Below are positions 17,387 through 26,877 of a stretch of 64,000 bases of DNA, piece after piece. Location: assembly GCA_020638655.1 (NCBI GenBank), contig JACKIC010000001.1:62001-126000 (forward strand), read 5' to 3'. A program made the position numbers and the translations under genes. The notes beneath the pieces were generated by a model that worked only from the letters and a program-made list of their open reading frames with translations, ran no database searches and had not been told where the DNA came from. How positions within the stretch are numbered: the first letter of the stretch is position 1; every line of letters starts with the position of its first letter. This stretch comes from Planctomycetota bacterium. Lineage in GTDB: Bacteria > Planctomycetota > UBA1135 > UBA2386.

Positions 17387-19612
17387 ATGCGCGACCTTCG
17401 CTCCCGATCCCCGATCTCGTGGGCCGCGTTCGCGGCCGGACTCGCCAGCTGCGTGCTACAGGCTCACGGCCGCGCCCAGGGACGCGTCGAGCTGACGCCG
17501 AAGTATCCGCTGGCGCACGTGGCGGTCCACGATCTGCCCGGCCTGCGCGCCGCGTTCGCCCAGACGGCCGCCGCGCGCCTGCTCGCCGAACCCGAGGTCG
17601 CCGACGCCGTCGATCTCGCGCGCGACAATCTGCTCGCCCTCGGCGATCGCTGGGTCGCCTTGGTCGACAGGCTGCGCGCGGTCGATCCCGGAGCACTGAG
17701 CTTCGCCGAGCTCGGGCAGGCCGAGGCGTGGCGCGCCGGTGTCGCCAGCCTGCTCGATCTGCAGATCGGCCACGCCATGGAGCCTCCTGCCGTCGAAGGC
17801 GCGGCCCAGCAGGAATACCCGCCGTGGATGCAGAACCACGACTACCTGGCGCTGCGCCCCACACCCGAGGCCGAGGCCCAGCTCGCGACGCGCTTCGACG
17901 CCTTGCTCGAGGAACTGCGCAAGTCGCCGCCGCCAGGGCTCGAGCTACCCGCGGACCAGAAGCTGTTCGGCAAGCCGGGCCTGCACATGGTCCCCGGAGG
18001 CTCCAAGTCGCGACCCGACTACTACCAGTACCTCGTGCCCGACGGTCTGGCTGCCTGGGCGCTGCGCGACGACGACCTGCTGATCGGCGTCAGCGGCGGC
18101 AAACCCGACATCATGGAGCTGCGCCCCGTCGCGCCGGACTCCCCCCCGTCGATCCAGGTCACCATGGAGCCCAAACAGTTCGGGCAGATGGCGCTGATGA
18201 TGGCCTGCGGCTTCTTCTTCTACGGAGCGGAGGACTACTTCGGCGCCGAGTGGAAGCTGCTGGGCCTCGACAACATCACCGCCGTGACGTGGCGGCTCGC
18301 GGTCGTCGACGATCGGCTGCAGGAAGACGTCTCGTGCGTTCTGCCCGAGCAGGCGACGGGCATCCTCGGCTCGTTCCTGCAGGGCATGGCGCCGATGCCC
18401 GATCAGCCGCTGCCCGAAGGCGCGATGCTGCAGGTGCGCTGCGGGTTCGACGTGCAGATGCTGTGCAAGGCGATCGACGAATATCTGCTGACCAAGGAAC
18501 AACCGACGCTCGGCGATCTCGGCGTGCGCGACGACCTGCGGCTCGCGTGGACCGGCGGCATCGCGCTGGCGCTGGTGCGGCCGGCCCCCGGAAGCCTGAT
18601 GCCGCGCGTCTACGCGAGCTTCGGGGTCGCCGACGCCGCCGCGCTGCAGCGCGTGCTCGGCAAGCTCTGGGAGGCCTGGCCGATCGAACGCAAGCCGCGC
18701 CGCTACGAGGACACCGACTGCACGCAGCTCGACCTCGACGGACTTCCGCCGGGCGTGAAGCCGACGTTCGCGCTGGTCGAGGACACGCTGCACATCGCCG
18801 ACAGCGCGACCTCGCTGCGGGCGCTGCTGCGCGCACGCGCCGCCGGTGCGCCGCGGGCACTCGACGTCGGCAAGGCGCCGCGGCCCAAGGGCCCGGGCCG
18901 CGCGATCCCCGGCGTCGACATCCGCTACGACGCGGCAGCGATCCACACGGTGCTGCAACAGGACTGGCTGCCGCTCCCCCACAGGGCCTCGATGATGGGC
19001 GGCGAGGACATCGCCCCACTGCTGCCGGTCCAGGAGATGCCCCGCGTCGCGACGGTCGCCGAACGCCTCGACACCGGCCGCGGCGTGCTGCGGCTCGACG
19101 GGCGTCGACTCGTGTTCCGCTGCGAAGGCGTGTTCGGCGGACCGACCGGACAGGCGATCACGACCGCGCTCGGACCGCTGCTCTCGCGGCGACTCACCCA
19201 GCGGTTCCACTACGGCATCGAGAGCCTGCGCGCGCGCCTCGCGTGCACGCAGGTCATCGCCGTGCACAAGGCCATCGCCGCGTACGAGAAGCGCGTCGGC
19301 TACCGCCCCGAGACCCTCGGCGAGCTGCTCGCTGCTGGCGATCTCACCGATGCGTCGCTGCTGGTTCTCGAAGGCGACGAGCGCCCCGAACCCGTGATGC
19401 ACGACGGCAAGCAGGTCGCTGAGTCCTCGTTCCGCTACTACCGCGCCGGACTCACCGTCACGCCGTACGACACCGAGATCAAGGCGCAGCTGATCAGCGT
19501 GCCGAAGATGGCCTGGTGGCGCATCGCCAGCGACGCGACCGGCACCCCCCACCTCGGCTGGGGCGAGTTCGCCAGCAAGTCGCTCCGAGAACTCGAGAAG
19601 GACGCCAAGTAG
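17387..19612 (+). CDS. Large secreted protein of unknown function
   Basis: The 741-residue protein begins with a signal peptide (about 10-30, ISWAAFAAGLASCVLQAHGR). The body has repeated LPALA/LPPGV-type segments seen in planctomycete secreted proteins that resemble DUF3352-type domains. The last 130 residues contain a pilin-like piece (AVHKAIAAYEKRVGYRPETLGELLAAG), a pattern common in type II secretion pseudopilin-like C-termini. I do not recognise a function. The start is the ATG next to the signal peptide; an in-frame ATG at 17354 would add 11 residues. Confidence 0.7.
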   Translation: MRDLRSRSPISWAAFAAGLASCVLQAHGRAQGRVELTPKYPLAHVAVHDLPGLRAAFAQTAAARLLAEPEVADAVDLARDNLLALGDRWVALVDRLRAVDPGALSFAELGQAEAWRAGVASLLDLQIGHAMEPPAVEGAAQQEYPPWMQNHDYLALRPTPEAEAQLATRFDALLEELRKSPPPGLELPADQKLFGKPGLHMVPGGSKSRPDYYQYLVPDGLAAWALRDDDLLIGVSGGKPDIMELRPVAPDSPPSIQVTMEPKQFGQMALMMACGFFFYGAEDYFGAEWKLLGLDNITAVTWRLAVVDDRLQEDVSCVLPEQATGILGSFLQGMAPMPDQPLPEGAMLQVRCGFDVQMLCKAIDEYLLTKEQPTLGDLGVRDDLRLAWTGGIALALVRPAPGSLMPRVYASFGVADAAALQRVLGKLWEAWPIERKPRRYEDTDCTQLDLDGLPPGVKPTFALVEDTLHIADSATSLRALLRARAAGAPRALDVGKAPRPKGPGRAIPGVDIRYDAAAIHTVLQQDWLPLPHRASMMGGEDIAPLLPVQEMPRVATVAERLDTGRGVLRLDGRRLVFRCEGVFGGPTGQAITTALGPLLSRRLTQRFHYGIESLRARLACTQVIAVHKAIAAYEKRVGYRPETLGELLAAGDLTDASLLVLEGDERPEPVMHDGKQVAESSFRYYRAGLTVTPYDTEIKAQLISVPKMAWWRIASDATGTPHLGWGEFASKSLRELEKDAK

Positions 19613-19720
19613 GTCAGGCGCCCCTGCCATGGCGCCGTCGCGACCGCGCGAGCGCCTCGGCGACGCAGCCGGGCCGGCAGCGCGCGCGGCGTGGGATAGG
19701 GTTCTCGCGGCGAGAGCCAC

Positions 19721-21994
19721 ATGTCACGCCTCGCAGCACCTTCCTGCGCCATGCTCGTGTGCGCCCTGTTTCAGGTCGCATCGGGCTCGCTGTCTGCCCA
19801 GCAGGTCGCCCAACAGGCTGCCCAGCAGGCCGGCCGGGATCGCCCCGCCGCGGCGCGCGCGCTGCCGGCGGCGATCTCGACGCGCGCCGTGGCCGGCGTC
19901 ATGGAACACGCCGGCGCGCTGTTCGGCGTCGCGCGCAGCTACCGCGTCACCTTCGGCGAACGGGACCTCGAGTTCCTGCCCGCGCTCGGCAAGGACGCAC
20001 CGCGCGCGGCGCCGTTCCACGTCCGCCTCGACACGATCACGCGCGGCGATGCGACGCTGCTGCGCGCCGCCGAGCACGCGCCACAGCGCAGCAACGACCG
20101 CACCGCAGTGCGCTACGCGTGGCCCGGCGTCGACGAACGCTACGAGACGCGACCCGAAGGACTCGAGCAGAGCTTCGTGTTCGCGCAGCGTCCGGCCGGC
20201 CGCGGCGACCTCGTCGTCGCGCTGACGATCGACACCGAACTGCGCGCGCAGGCCGGTGACGCCGTGCGCTACCGCGACGAACGCGGCGGCATCCGCGGCG
20301 GCGGCGTCGACGTCGGCGGCGTCACCGGCATCGACGCCAACGGCACCCGCTGCGCCGGCGTGATCACGCGCACCGCGACGGGCCTGTCGCTGTCGCTGCC
20401 CGCGTGGTTCGTCGACCGCGCCGTCTATCCGCTGGTGCTCGACCCGCTGATCGGCACCGCGACCGAGGCGCTGCCCAGCGCCGACAGCGACTACCCCGAC
20501 GTCGCCTACGACGCCTACACCGACACCTACTGCGTGGTCTGGACGCAGTTCTACGGCGGCGGCAGCACCGGCATCGTCGGCAGCGTCTGGCTGCGCCAGG
20601 GCATGAGCCTCGCCTATGCGTTCGGCGTCAACCAGACCGGCGACGAGGACAGCGTACGCGTCTGCCTGATCGGCGGCACCGGCGTGTACGTGATGGTGTG
20701 GGTCAACCGCGACAGCAGCGGCGACAGCATCTGCGGCCTCGCGTTCGAACCGAGCCAGGCGCAGGCCACCAACGTGTGGACGCTGTACGGCCCCGGTGTC
20801 GTCGGCACGCCCGTGCTCAGCGGCGAAGCGACGGTCTACGACGACGACTGCCTGGTCGCGTGGCTCGACGGCACCTACGGCCTGATCGGCTGCTCGGTCG
20901 CGGTCGACCAGCAGCTGCAGGTCAGCGCCACGCCGCTGATCCAGATCGCCGGCGGCAACGTCACCGAACCCGCGTTCAGCAAGCAGGGCGGCGACCTCGG
21001 CATGCACGTGATCACGTGGGTCGACCGCCCCGTCGGCCAGGCCGGTTGGGTGCGCGCGCAGGTCGTCGACCACGACATGAACCTGATCGGCCCCGGCGTC
21101 TGGGTGCAGAACGCGCCGCAGGACGCGGGCTATCCGGCCGTCGACGGCGACGGCTTCCTGTTCCTCGTGGCCTGGGAACAGCAGGAGGTCGCCAACCCGT
21201 CGGGCTACGACATCAAGGGTCGCCTGCTCACGGTCGGCAACAACGGCTTCTCGAGCGTCGGCCAGGTGCTCGACCTGGTCACCTATCCCGGCGACCTCGA
21301 CATCGGCGTCGACGTGGCGCGCCTCGGCGACAAGTTCGGCATCTGCTACGAAGGGCGCCTCGCGACCGCGCCGCAGTACGGCGACGTCTACTTCCTCGCG
21401 GTCGCGCGCAACGGCGCCCCGATCGGCGCCGAGCAGCGCTGCGACCTCACGCTCGGCAACAACTACATCAACGAGTACGTGCCGCGCCTGATCGGCCGCT
21501 GCGCCGGCGAGGCCACGCTCGACTCCGAAGAAGGCCTGCTCGTGTTCTCCGACCAGAGCGTCGCCACCGCCGACGCCAACGTCGGCCTGCAGGCGGTCGC
21601 GGCGATGGGCGCCGGCGGCCCCGTGCTCGACCTCGGCGGCGGCTGCGGCCCTGGCGGTCTCGCCGCCGCGAACGGCCCGTTCGCGCTCGGCAACTCGGGG
21701 TTCCAGGTGGAGCTGTTCGGCGCGCAGCCGCTGGCCGTGCCGTTCCTGCTGATCGCGTGGCCCGGGCCCCACCAGACCTGCGGCGTGTGCACCGCCGTGA
21801 ACGCGTGGGCATCGTCGTTCGTGCCCAACGTCGCCGGCTACGGCGTCTCGTCGATCCCGCTGCCCGGCGACGCTGCATTCGTCGGCGTCGGCCTCGAGTT
21901 CCAGTTCGCGTCGTTCCTGGTCAACTACGTCGGCTGCCCGCTCGCGCCGGGGCTCGCGCTGAGCAACATCGTGCAGGCGACACTGGACTATTGA
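19721..21994 (+). CDS. Secreted beta-propeller-like protein of unknown function
   Basis: The 757-residue protein has a signal peptide with glutamine-rich cleavage region (SLSAQQVAQQ). Residues about 250-620 contain recurring WVD/VAW/VVW blocks (YCVVWTQFYGG, YVMVWVN, CLVAWLDG, FLVAWEQQ), which suggest a beta-propeller. A cysteine-bearing C-terminal module of about 120 residues follows, starting at GGGCGPGG. Calcium-type motifs are not evident. It is probably surface exposed. It is preceded by 108 bp without a recognisable promoter. Confidence 0.7.
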   Translation: MSRLAAPSCAMLVCALFQVASGSLSAQQVAQQAAQQAGRDRPAAARALPAAISTRAVAGVMEHAGALFGVARSYRVTFGERDLEFLPALGKDAPRAAPFHVRLDTITRGDATLLRAAEHAPQRSNDRTAVRYAWPGVDERYETRPEGLEQSFVFAQRPAGRGDLVVALTIDTELRAQAGDAVRYRDERGGIRGGGVDVGGVTGIDANGTRCAGVITRTATGLSLSLPAWFVDRAVYPLVLDPLIGTATEALPSADSDYPDVAYDAYTDTYCVVWTQFYGGGSTGIVGSVWLRQGMSLAYAFGVNQTGDEDSVRVCLIGGTGVYVMVWVNRDSSGDSICGLAFEPSQAQATNVWTLYGPGVVGTPVLSGEATVYDDDCLVAWLDGTYGLIGCSVAVDQQLQVSATPLIQIAGGNVTEPAFSKQGGDLGMHVITWVDRPVGQAGWVRAQVVDHDMNLIGPGVWVQNAPQDAGYPAVDGDGFLFLVAWEQQEVANPSGYDIKGRLLTVGNNGFSSVGQVLDLVTYPGDLDIGVDVARLGDKFGICYEGRLATAPQYGDVYFLAVARNGAPIGAEQRCDLTLGNNYINEYVPRLIGRCAGEATLDSEEGLLVFSDQSVATADANVGLQAVAAMGAGGPVLDLGGGCGPGGLAAANGPFALGNSGFQVELFGAQPLAVPFLLIAWPGPHQTCGVCTAVNAWASSFVPNVAGYGVSSIPLPGDAAFVGVGLEFQFASFLVNYVGCPLAPGLALSNIVQATLDY

Positions 21995-22540
21995 GGCGCC
22001 GCGAGGGGCCGGATCGGCGAGGTGTGCCGAGACCGACGCGCTTCCTGCGGACCATCGCCCTACCGTGGGGCGAGGAACTGGGACGCCGTCGCCGCCATCT
22101 CCGCATTCGCCGGGGCCGTGGGAGTCATCGCTTCGCTGGTCTTCATCGGCATCCAGGTGCGCCAGAACACCCGCGCGGTGCGCGCGGCGACCTTCGATTC
22201 GCTCGTGACCAGCAATGGTGCCTGGATCGGCGCGCTGGTGCAGGACCGCGTGCTCGCTGCTGGCTTCGAAGCCGCCGTCGAGGACTGGGCCGCGGTCCCC
22301 GACGCCGAACGGCCACGCATGAACTTCCTGCTGACCCAGCTGTTCCGTCATTGGGAGAACGCGCACTTCCAGTACCGCGAAGGCACGCTGGCGGCCGAGC
22401 TCTGGTCGACGTGGGAGACCATCATCGCGAGCTAATTCCACCAGCCGGGGGGCAGGACCTGGTGGGAGTCACGCCGGATCGCGTACTCGGCGGCGTTCCG
22501 CGCCTTCCTGGAGGCGACCGGAGCACCCGGCGACAGCCTG

Positions 22541-22549
22541 CGCACGATG
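22541..22549. repeat. Target-site duplication, left copy
   Basis: CGCACGATG is repeated exactly at 23766-23774, just outside the other end of the insertion sequence. Nine bases is a duplication length typical of IS1-like elements. Confidence 0.75.
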
Positions 22550-22550
22550 G

Positions 22551-22569
22551 GAACTGATTCCTTCCGTGG
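22551..22569 (+). repeat. Left terminal inverted repeat of the insertion sequence
   Basis: Nineteen bases perfectly complementary to 23746-23764. Confidence 0.85.
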
Positions 22570-22640
22570 CGTACCTCGCCAATAGTTGAGGTCGGGCATC
22601 CACACACCTGCCGGCACATCGCGCCCGGCAGGAGAAGTCG

Positions 22641-23692
22641 ATGCCCTCGTTCAAACCGCCACGCTGCCCCAACGCTGATTGCCCAAGGCACACCGATCCG
22701 CAGCCCCGTTTCTACCGCCGCCGCGGCAGCTACTGGCCCAAGTGCCGCGCCGCGCCCATCCCCCGCTACCACTGCAAGTCCTGTAGCCGCAGCTTCTCAC
22801 GGCAGACGTTCCGGCACGACTACCGGGACCACCGGCCAGAACTCAACGAGGCCTGTTCCTGCTGCTGAGCAGCGGCGTCGGCCTGAGGCAATGCAGCCGA
22901 TTGCTGCGATCGGGCGTGCGATGCCCGCAGCAGAAGCTGGCCAAGATGGGGCGCACACTCGCTCTGCTGCGCGACAACCTGTGCCCTCTGCTTCCGAGCA
23001 GTCGCGTCTTCGTGATGGACGAGGAGGAGACCTACGAAGGCGCCTCGATTCGCCCGCTGACGATGCCGTCGTGATCGATCGCGAGACCTGGTTCGTGGTC
23101 GCCGTCGACGTCAGCTCGATCCGGCGACTTGCGCGGCGCGGCACGCGGCGGCAGGAGCTGGGACCAGGAGGAGGCCAAGAACGGTCGGCGCCAGGACCAG
23201 AGCCGCGCGTGCACCGAGCGGGTGCTGCGAGTGCTGGCGGCGAAGTGCCCCGCGGGCGATCTCCTGCTGCAGACGGACAAGAAGTCGAGCTACGCGACCC
23301 TCGCCAGGCGCATCTTCGGTGACCGCCTGACGCACGAGACGACCTCGAGCCGGCGGGTGCGCGACAGGCACAACCCGTTGTTCCCAATCAACGTGACGCT
23401 GGCGATGTCGCGCGACAACTGCGGCCGGCTGCGACGCAAGTCCTGGCTGGTCACGAAGCACGCGCCGCGCCTGCTCGACCACGCGCAGCTGTTCGTCGTC
23501 TACCGCAACTTCGTGCGGCGGCGCTTCAACCATGACAAGGAGGACGAGACCCCGGCCAAACTGCTCGGCCTCGCGCCGCGCAACCTCGACGCCGCAGAGG
23601 TGTTGGCCTGGCGGCAGGACTGGGGCGATCGGAGCATCCACCCGATGAGCAAGAGCGGCGCGCAGACGGTGCGCGCTCGCATGGTCGCCTGA
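22641..23692 (+). pseudogene. Transposase, inactivated by at least three frameshifts
   Basis: The start MPSFKPPRCPNADCPRHT has a cysteine-rich zinc finger (CPNADC, YHCKSCSRSFSRQTF), and a GGAG lies 8 bases upstream. The reading frame must change near 22852 (one base missing after NEA), near 23067 (one base missing in TMPVVID) and near 23140. Past the last change, TDKKSSYATLARRIFG, INVTLAMSRDNCGRLRRKSW and YRNFVRRRFNHDK are readable to the stop at 23690-23692. Acidic residues in FVMDEEETYEG and LLQTDKKSSY are candidate members of a DDE triad. The gene cannot make a full enzyme as sequenced. Confidence 0.8.
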
Positions 23693-23745
23693 CCCCTTCG
23701 GTGACGATGCGGGGCCGGCGTTCGCGGCTCACCTGGGCATGTGCA

Positions 23746-23764
23746 CCACGGAAGGAATCAGTTC
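23746..23764 (-). repeat. Right terminal inverted repeat of the insertion sequence
   Basis: Exact complement of 22551-22569. Confidence 0.85.
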
Positions 23765-23765
23765 A

Positions 23766-23774
23766 CGCACGATG
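23766..23774. repeat. Target-site duplication, right copy
   Basis: Second copy of CGCACGATG. The sequence after it (CGCCAGCTGCGCGCGGACGA, then CTGA) continues the frame of the interrupted gene to its original stop at 23796-23798. Confidence 0.75.
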
Positions 23775-23889
23775 CGCCAGCTGCGCGCGGACGACTGAAT
23801 GCCTCGAGTCGAAACAACCCGGGGGTTCGAAGGTGAGGTCGCCTACAGGTGCAGCGTCGCAACCCGCGAGTTACCCTGCACCACGGACC

Positions 23890-24178
23890 ATGACTGAAGA
23901 AGAATGGATCGACGTCGGCGCCGCCGACGAGCTCGCCAGATCCCCTGCAGGAGGTACGTCGGCAGAAGCGCGTCGCGCTCTCCTGCGACGGCAGGCGCTT
24001 CGGCGCCGTCTCAGGCGTCTGCAACCACGTCGGCGGACCGCTGGGAGCGGGCCAGCTCGACGGGAATCATCGTCTGCCCGTGGCACTACTGGAAGTTCCA
24101 CCGCGCGACGGGTGAGGGTGAGCCGGGCTTCGAAGCCGACCGGGTGCCGCGACACGACGTCAGGTCGAGAACGGACGC
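23890..24178 (+). pseudogene. Rieske [2Fe-2S] domain remnant, frameshifted
   Basis: An ATG gives MTEEEWIDVGAADELA. After a frame change near 23940 the text reads RVALSCDGRRFGAVSGVCNH, then VGGPLGAGQLDG, with the first Rieske ligand pair CNH. After a second change near 24060 it reads GIIVCPWHYWKFHRATGEGE with the second ligand pair CPWH. A third change near 24160 joins it to the flavin-reductase frame (VENGRVLVS). All four cluster ligands survive, so the loss of frame is recent or due to sequence error. The intact ancestor was one Rieske-reductase fusion. Confidence 0.7.
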
Positions 24179-24976
24179 GTGCTCGTCAGCGCCGCCGCCG
24201 CGACCGATCGCCAGAAGGCGCCGCACGCTGCGCACCCGCTGGCGCGCGACCCCGAACCGCACGACGGGCCGCTGCGGGTGCTCGGGATCTCGACGACCGT
24301 GATGGACCCCGCGCACCCGCGCACCTCGACCTCCGAACTGCTGCTCGACGCCGCGCTCGCCCACGGCCGCGCGCACGGACTCGAGACCCGGATGTTGAAG
24401 CTGTCGGAGCTCGGGTTCCGCGCCTGCGAGGGCTTCTACAGCAAGAGCGCGCAGGCCTGCACCTGGCCGTGCTCGATCACGCAGATGGACCCGAAGGACC
24501 AGATGGAACAGGTCTACGAGGGCATCGTGCACTGGGCCGACGTGATCCTCGTCGCGACGCCGATCCGCTGGGGCGCGGCGAGCTCGCTCTACCACAAGAT
24601 GGTCGAGCGCATGAACTGCGTGCAGAACCAGGTGACGATCCGCGACAAGGTGCTGATCCGCGACAAGGTCGCCGGGTTCGTCATCACCGGTGGCCAGGAC
24701 AACATCCAGGCCGTGGCCGGGTCGATGCTCGGGTTCTTCGCCGAGATCGGCTGCATCTTCCCGCCCTTCCCCTACGTCGCCCACAGCCGCGGCTGGTCGG
24801 CCGAGGACATGGAGAACAACGTGCGCAGCGTCGAGGGCAGCGAGGAGCTGCGCGAAGGCACGCGCGGATTGCTCGACCGCTGCGTCGAGCTGGCGCGCGG
24901 CCTGCGCGAACGGCGATCGTGCGCGACGAAGGTGCCGCGCGGCGGACGAAAGGCGCACCGCGACCGAACGCGCTGA
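24179..24976 (+). CDS. NAD(P)H-dependent FMN reductase (flavodoxin fold), C-terminal part of a Rieske fusion
   Basis: The 265-residue open frame from a GTG reads LRVLGISTTVMDPAHPRTST, then SELLLDAALAHG, ADVILVATPIRWGAASSLYH and FVITGGQDNIQAVAGSM. These are the flavodoxin-like strands and FMN loops of NADPH-dependent FMN reductases. The N-terminal 20 residues are really the tail of the Rieske domain encoded upstream in shifted frames. The last 20 residues are basic and look out of frame. Whether it is translated on its own is unknown. It converges on the next gene with a 28-base gap. Confidence 0.65.
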   Translation: MLVSAAAATDRQKAPHAAHPLARDPEPHDGPLRVLGISTTVMDPAHPRTSTSELLLDAALAHGRAHGLETRMLKLSELGFRACEGFYSKSAQACTWPCSITQMDPKDQMEQVYEGIVHWADVILVATPIRWGAASSLYHKMVERMNCVQNQVTIRDKVLIRDKVAGFVITGGQDNIQAVAGSMLGFFAEIGCIFPPFPYVAHSRGWSAEDMENNVRSVEGSEELREGTRGLLDRCVELARGLRERRSCATKVPRGGRKAHRDRTR

Positions 24977-25004
24977 TGCGCGCGGCGGCCTGGCGCCCCG
25001 CCGT

Positions 25005-26744
25005 CTACAGCGATCGCACGCGCACGACCACCGCGACGTGGGACGCCGTGCCCTCGACCGGCGACAGGTGCAGCAGTGTCCACTTGTCGAGCGCCACGGC
25101 GCTGGCGCCGCGGACCTTGTTCTCGCGCACGTCGACCCGATCGACCGAACCCAGCCGCCCGGCCTTGGGATCGAACACCGCCTGCGCGTCGTCGTGCGCG
25201 AGCATGGTCAGGTCGAGATCGAGCATCACCTTGCCCTGGTTGGCGGGCGCGACCGTGCCGCGCAACAGGAAGCCCTGCGCGACCGAGTCGATCCGCGGCA
25301 CCGCCGTGGCGCTGCCGCTCGCGATCTCGACGTCGTAGCCGCGCACGTAGGGGGTGTGCCGCGTCGCGCTGATGCGCACCTCGCGGCTCGCCGAGACCGT
25401 CGACAGGCTGCGCTGCGGCAGCGCCTCGGCCAATTGCTCGATCTGGTCGGCACGCAGCGCCGCGAGGGCATCGGGCCCGATCTCGCCGAAACGCACCTCG
25501 AGGTCGAACTGCTTGCGGTCGATCGCCTGCAGCGCGATCAGGTGATCGGCGACCGCCTGCTGGTTGGCGGGGTCGGCGTGCACGAACAGGTGGGCGTCCA
25601 CGCAGCACATCGTGTTGGGCGATCCGTCCCACGTCGAAGGGGAGACCTGGTACTTGAGCCACTCCTGCAGCCGCCCGTCGTCCATCACCGCTGGCATCGG
25701 CTCCCCTTCTTCCTCGGGGAACAGCCACGCCTCCGAATTGGGCAGCTGCAGGTTCTGCGCCGGAATTCCGCCGCGCACGATCGTCGCCACCGGGTACGCC
25801 GTCAGCTCGCCGATCTCGCTGCTGCCCTGCGTGCCGTTGGCGTGGGCGCCGGTCGCGTGGATACGCACGCAGAGCACCTTGCCGAGCGGCGAATCGGTCC
25901 CGAGCAGCAGCGCCTGGCCGGGCCGCAGGTAGGCGCTCGCGTGGCACGTGGCGAGGCGCGTCTTCGCCAGCTCGAGCCTCGCGACCTCGTCACCGGCGGG
26001 CACAGCGCGCGCCCCCTTGGTCGGTTCGAGCTCACGCTCGCTGCCCGAGATCGTGACGAGCATGGTCTCGTCGACCGTGCGCATCGCGTGCACCGTCCAG
26101 CTGGCCCCGTAGCAGCCGGCGCCGACGTCGAGCTGCAGCACCGAGGACTCGGTCGCCACCTTCGCATCGAGTCCGAGCACGCGGTTCTGCGTGCGCCGGG
26201 ACTCGAGCAGCAGCGGCTTGCGCGGGTTGGTGAGGCCGAAGTGCTGCCGATGTTCGCCCACCTGCGCGAGCATGGCGTCGGCTTCGGCGTCGGTGAGCAC
26301 CGCGCGGCGCCCTTTCAGCACCGATCCGGGCAACTCGTGGACCTCGACCAGCACCGACTCGAACAGCATCTGGCGAATCTGCGCGAGCGCGCTGCGGACC
26401 TTGGCCTTCATCTCCTCGCCGCAGACGACGGTGAGGAAGCCGGTGTCCTCGGCGCGGATGTCGGTGCCATCCTGCTCCCAGTACATCGGCCCGGTGCTTT
26501 CGCGGACCAGGCTGACCAGGTCACTGATCTCGAGCGCGGGTTGGGCCCCCTCGCGGATCTCGTCGGGCGACGGCACGAACGACGCATCCAGCGCCGCGGC
26601 GGGCTGGAAGTCCCTCTCGACGCGCACGATGTCGCGGACGTCGAGCACGAGGTTCGGGTTGGGGGAGGGCTCGGCCTGCGCGCGGCAGAGCGAGAACAAC
26701 AGGACGAACGGAAGAAGACGCCGGCCGCAATCGAGAGGCTTCAT
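25005..26744 (-). CDS. Secreted protein with secretin-N/STN-like domains, unknown function
   Basis: The 579-residue protein has a signal peptide (about 8-24, RRLLPFVLLFSLCRAQA). An early segment (LVLDVRDIVRVERDF, then EISDLVSLVRESTGPMYWEQ) and the following FLTVVCGEEMKAKVRSAL resemble the secretin N-terminal short domains of planctomycetes. A second similar unit follows (CVDAHLFVHADPANQQAVAD). There is no membrane-embedded secretin C-domain, so it is not a pore by itself. It lies downstream of the ECF sigma factor gene on the same strand and could be its target. The start is the ATG before the signal peptide. Confidence 0.65.
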   Translation of the reverse strand: MKPLDCGRRLLPFVLLFSLCRAQAEPSPNPNLVLDVRDIVRVERDFQPAAALDASFVPSPDEIREGAQPALEISDLVSLVRESTGPMYWEQDGTDIRAEDTGFLTVVCGEEMKAKVRSALAQIRQMLFESVLVEVHELPGSVLKGRRAVLTDAEADAMLAQVGEHRQHFGLTNPRKPLLLESRRTQNRVLGLDAKVATESSVLQLDVGAGCYGASWTVHAMRTVDETMLVTISGSERELEPTKGARAVPAGDEVARLELAKTRLATCHASAYLRPGQALLLGTDSPLGKVLCVRIHATGAHANGTQGSSEIGELTAYPVATIVRGGIPAQNLQLPNSEAWLFPEEEGEPMPAVMDDGRLQEWLKYQVSPSTWDGSPNTMCCVDAHLFVHADPANQQAVADHLIALQAIDRKQFDLEVRFGEIGPDALAALRADQIEQLAEALPQRSLSTVSASREVRISATRHTPYVRGYDVEIASGSATAVPRIDSVAQGFLLRGTVAPANQGKVMLDLDLTMLAHDDAQAVFDPKAGRLGSVDRVDVRENKVRGASAVALDKWTLLHLSPVEGTASHVAVVVRVRSL

Positions 26745-26877
26745 CGGGGCAATCCGGGGCGACAGGATCGGCGACACGTCGGGACAGACCGGTCGCCGGG
26801 AGAGGGGTCGGACGGCGGATAGAGCCGCGAACGCAACGGTCCGTAAGGCCGGAAATCCGGCACAGTGCCAGATCAAC

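Larger units (their letters stand above)
22022..22585 (+). pseudogene. Small membrane protein gene, broken by an internal stop and by an insertion sequence
   Basis: The N-terminal 137 residues carry one membrane helix (AISAFAGAVGVIASLVFIGI) followed by QVRQNTRAVRAATFDS, a start found in many small uncharacterised proteins. A TAA at 22433-22435 ends the frame, but the same frame continues with family-like sequence (FHQPGGRTWWESRRIAYSAA, then FRAFLEATGAP) as far as the insertion sequence that enters at 22550; 22583-22585 is the first stop inside that element. Beyond the element, after the second target-site copy, the original frame resumes as RQLRADD and ends at 23798. Removing the element restores about 183 codons. 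The gene therefore has two independent lesions. The GTG start is uncertain. Confidence 0.65.
22550..23765 (+). mobile_element. Insertion sequence, 1216 bp, with 19-bp terminal inverted repeats and decayed transposase
   Basis: The ends are defined by the perfect inverted repeat GAACTGATTCCTTCCGTGG at 22551-22569 and its complement at 23746-23764, with one unmatched base outside each. A 9-bp direct duplication flanks the element. One transposase gene fills it. The zinc-finger N-terminus plus DDE-like core and the 9-bp duplication suggest an IS1- or IS1595-like element; the exact family was not determined. It interrupts the 3' end of the membrane protein gene at 22022. Confidence 0.85.

Noticed and set aside
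26837..26862. ACGGTCCGTAAGG followed by CCGGAAATCCGG resembles ACGGTGCGTAAGG upstream of promoter A (near 34961)
   Set aside because: There is no -24/-12 promoter near it, the spacing differs, and one partial match is not enough to call a shared element.
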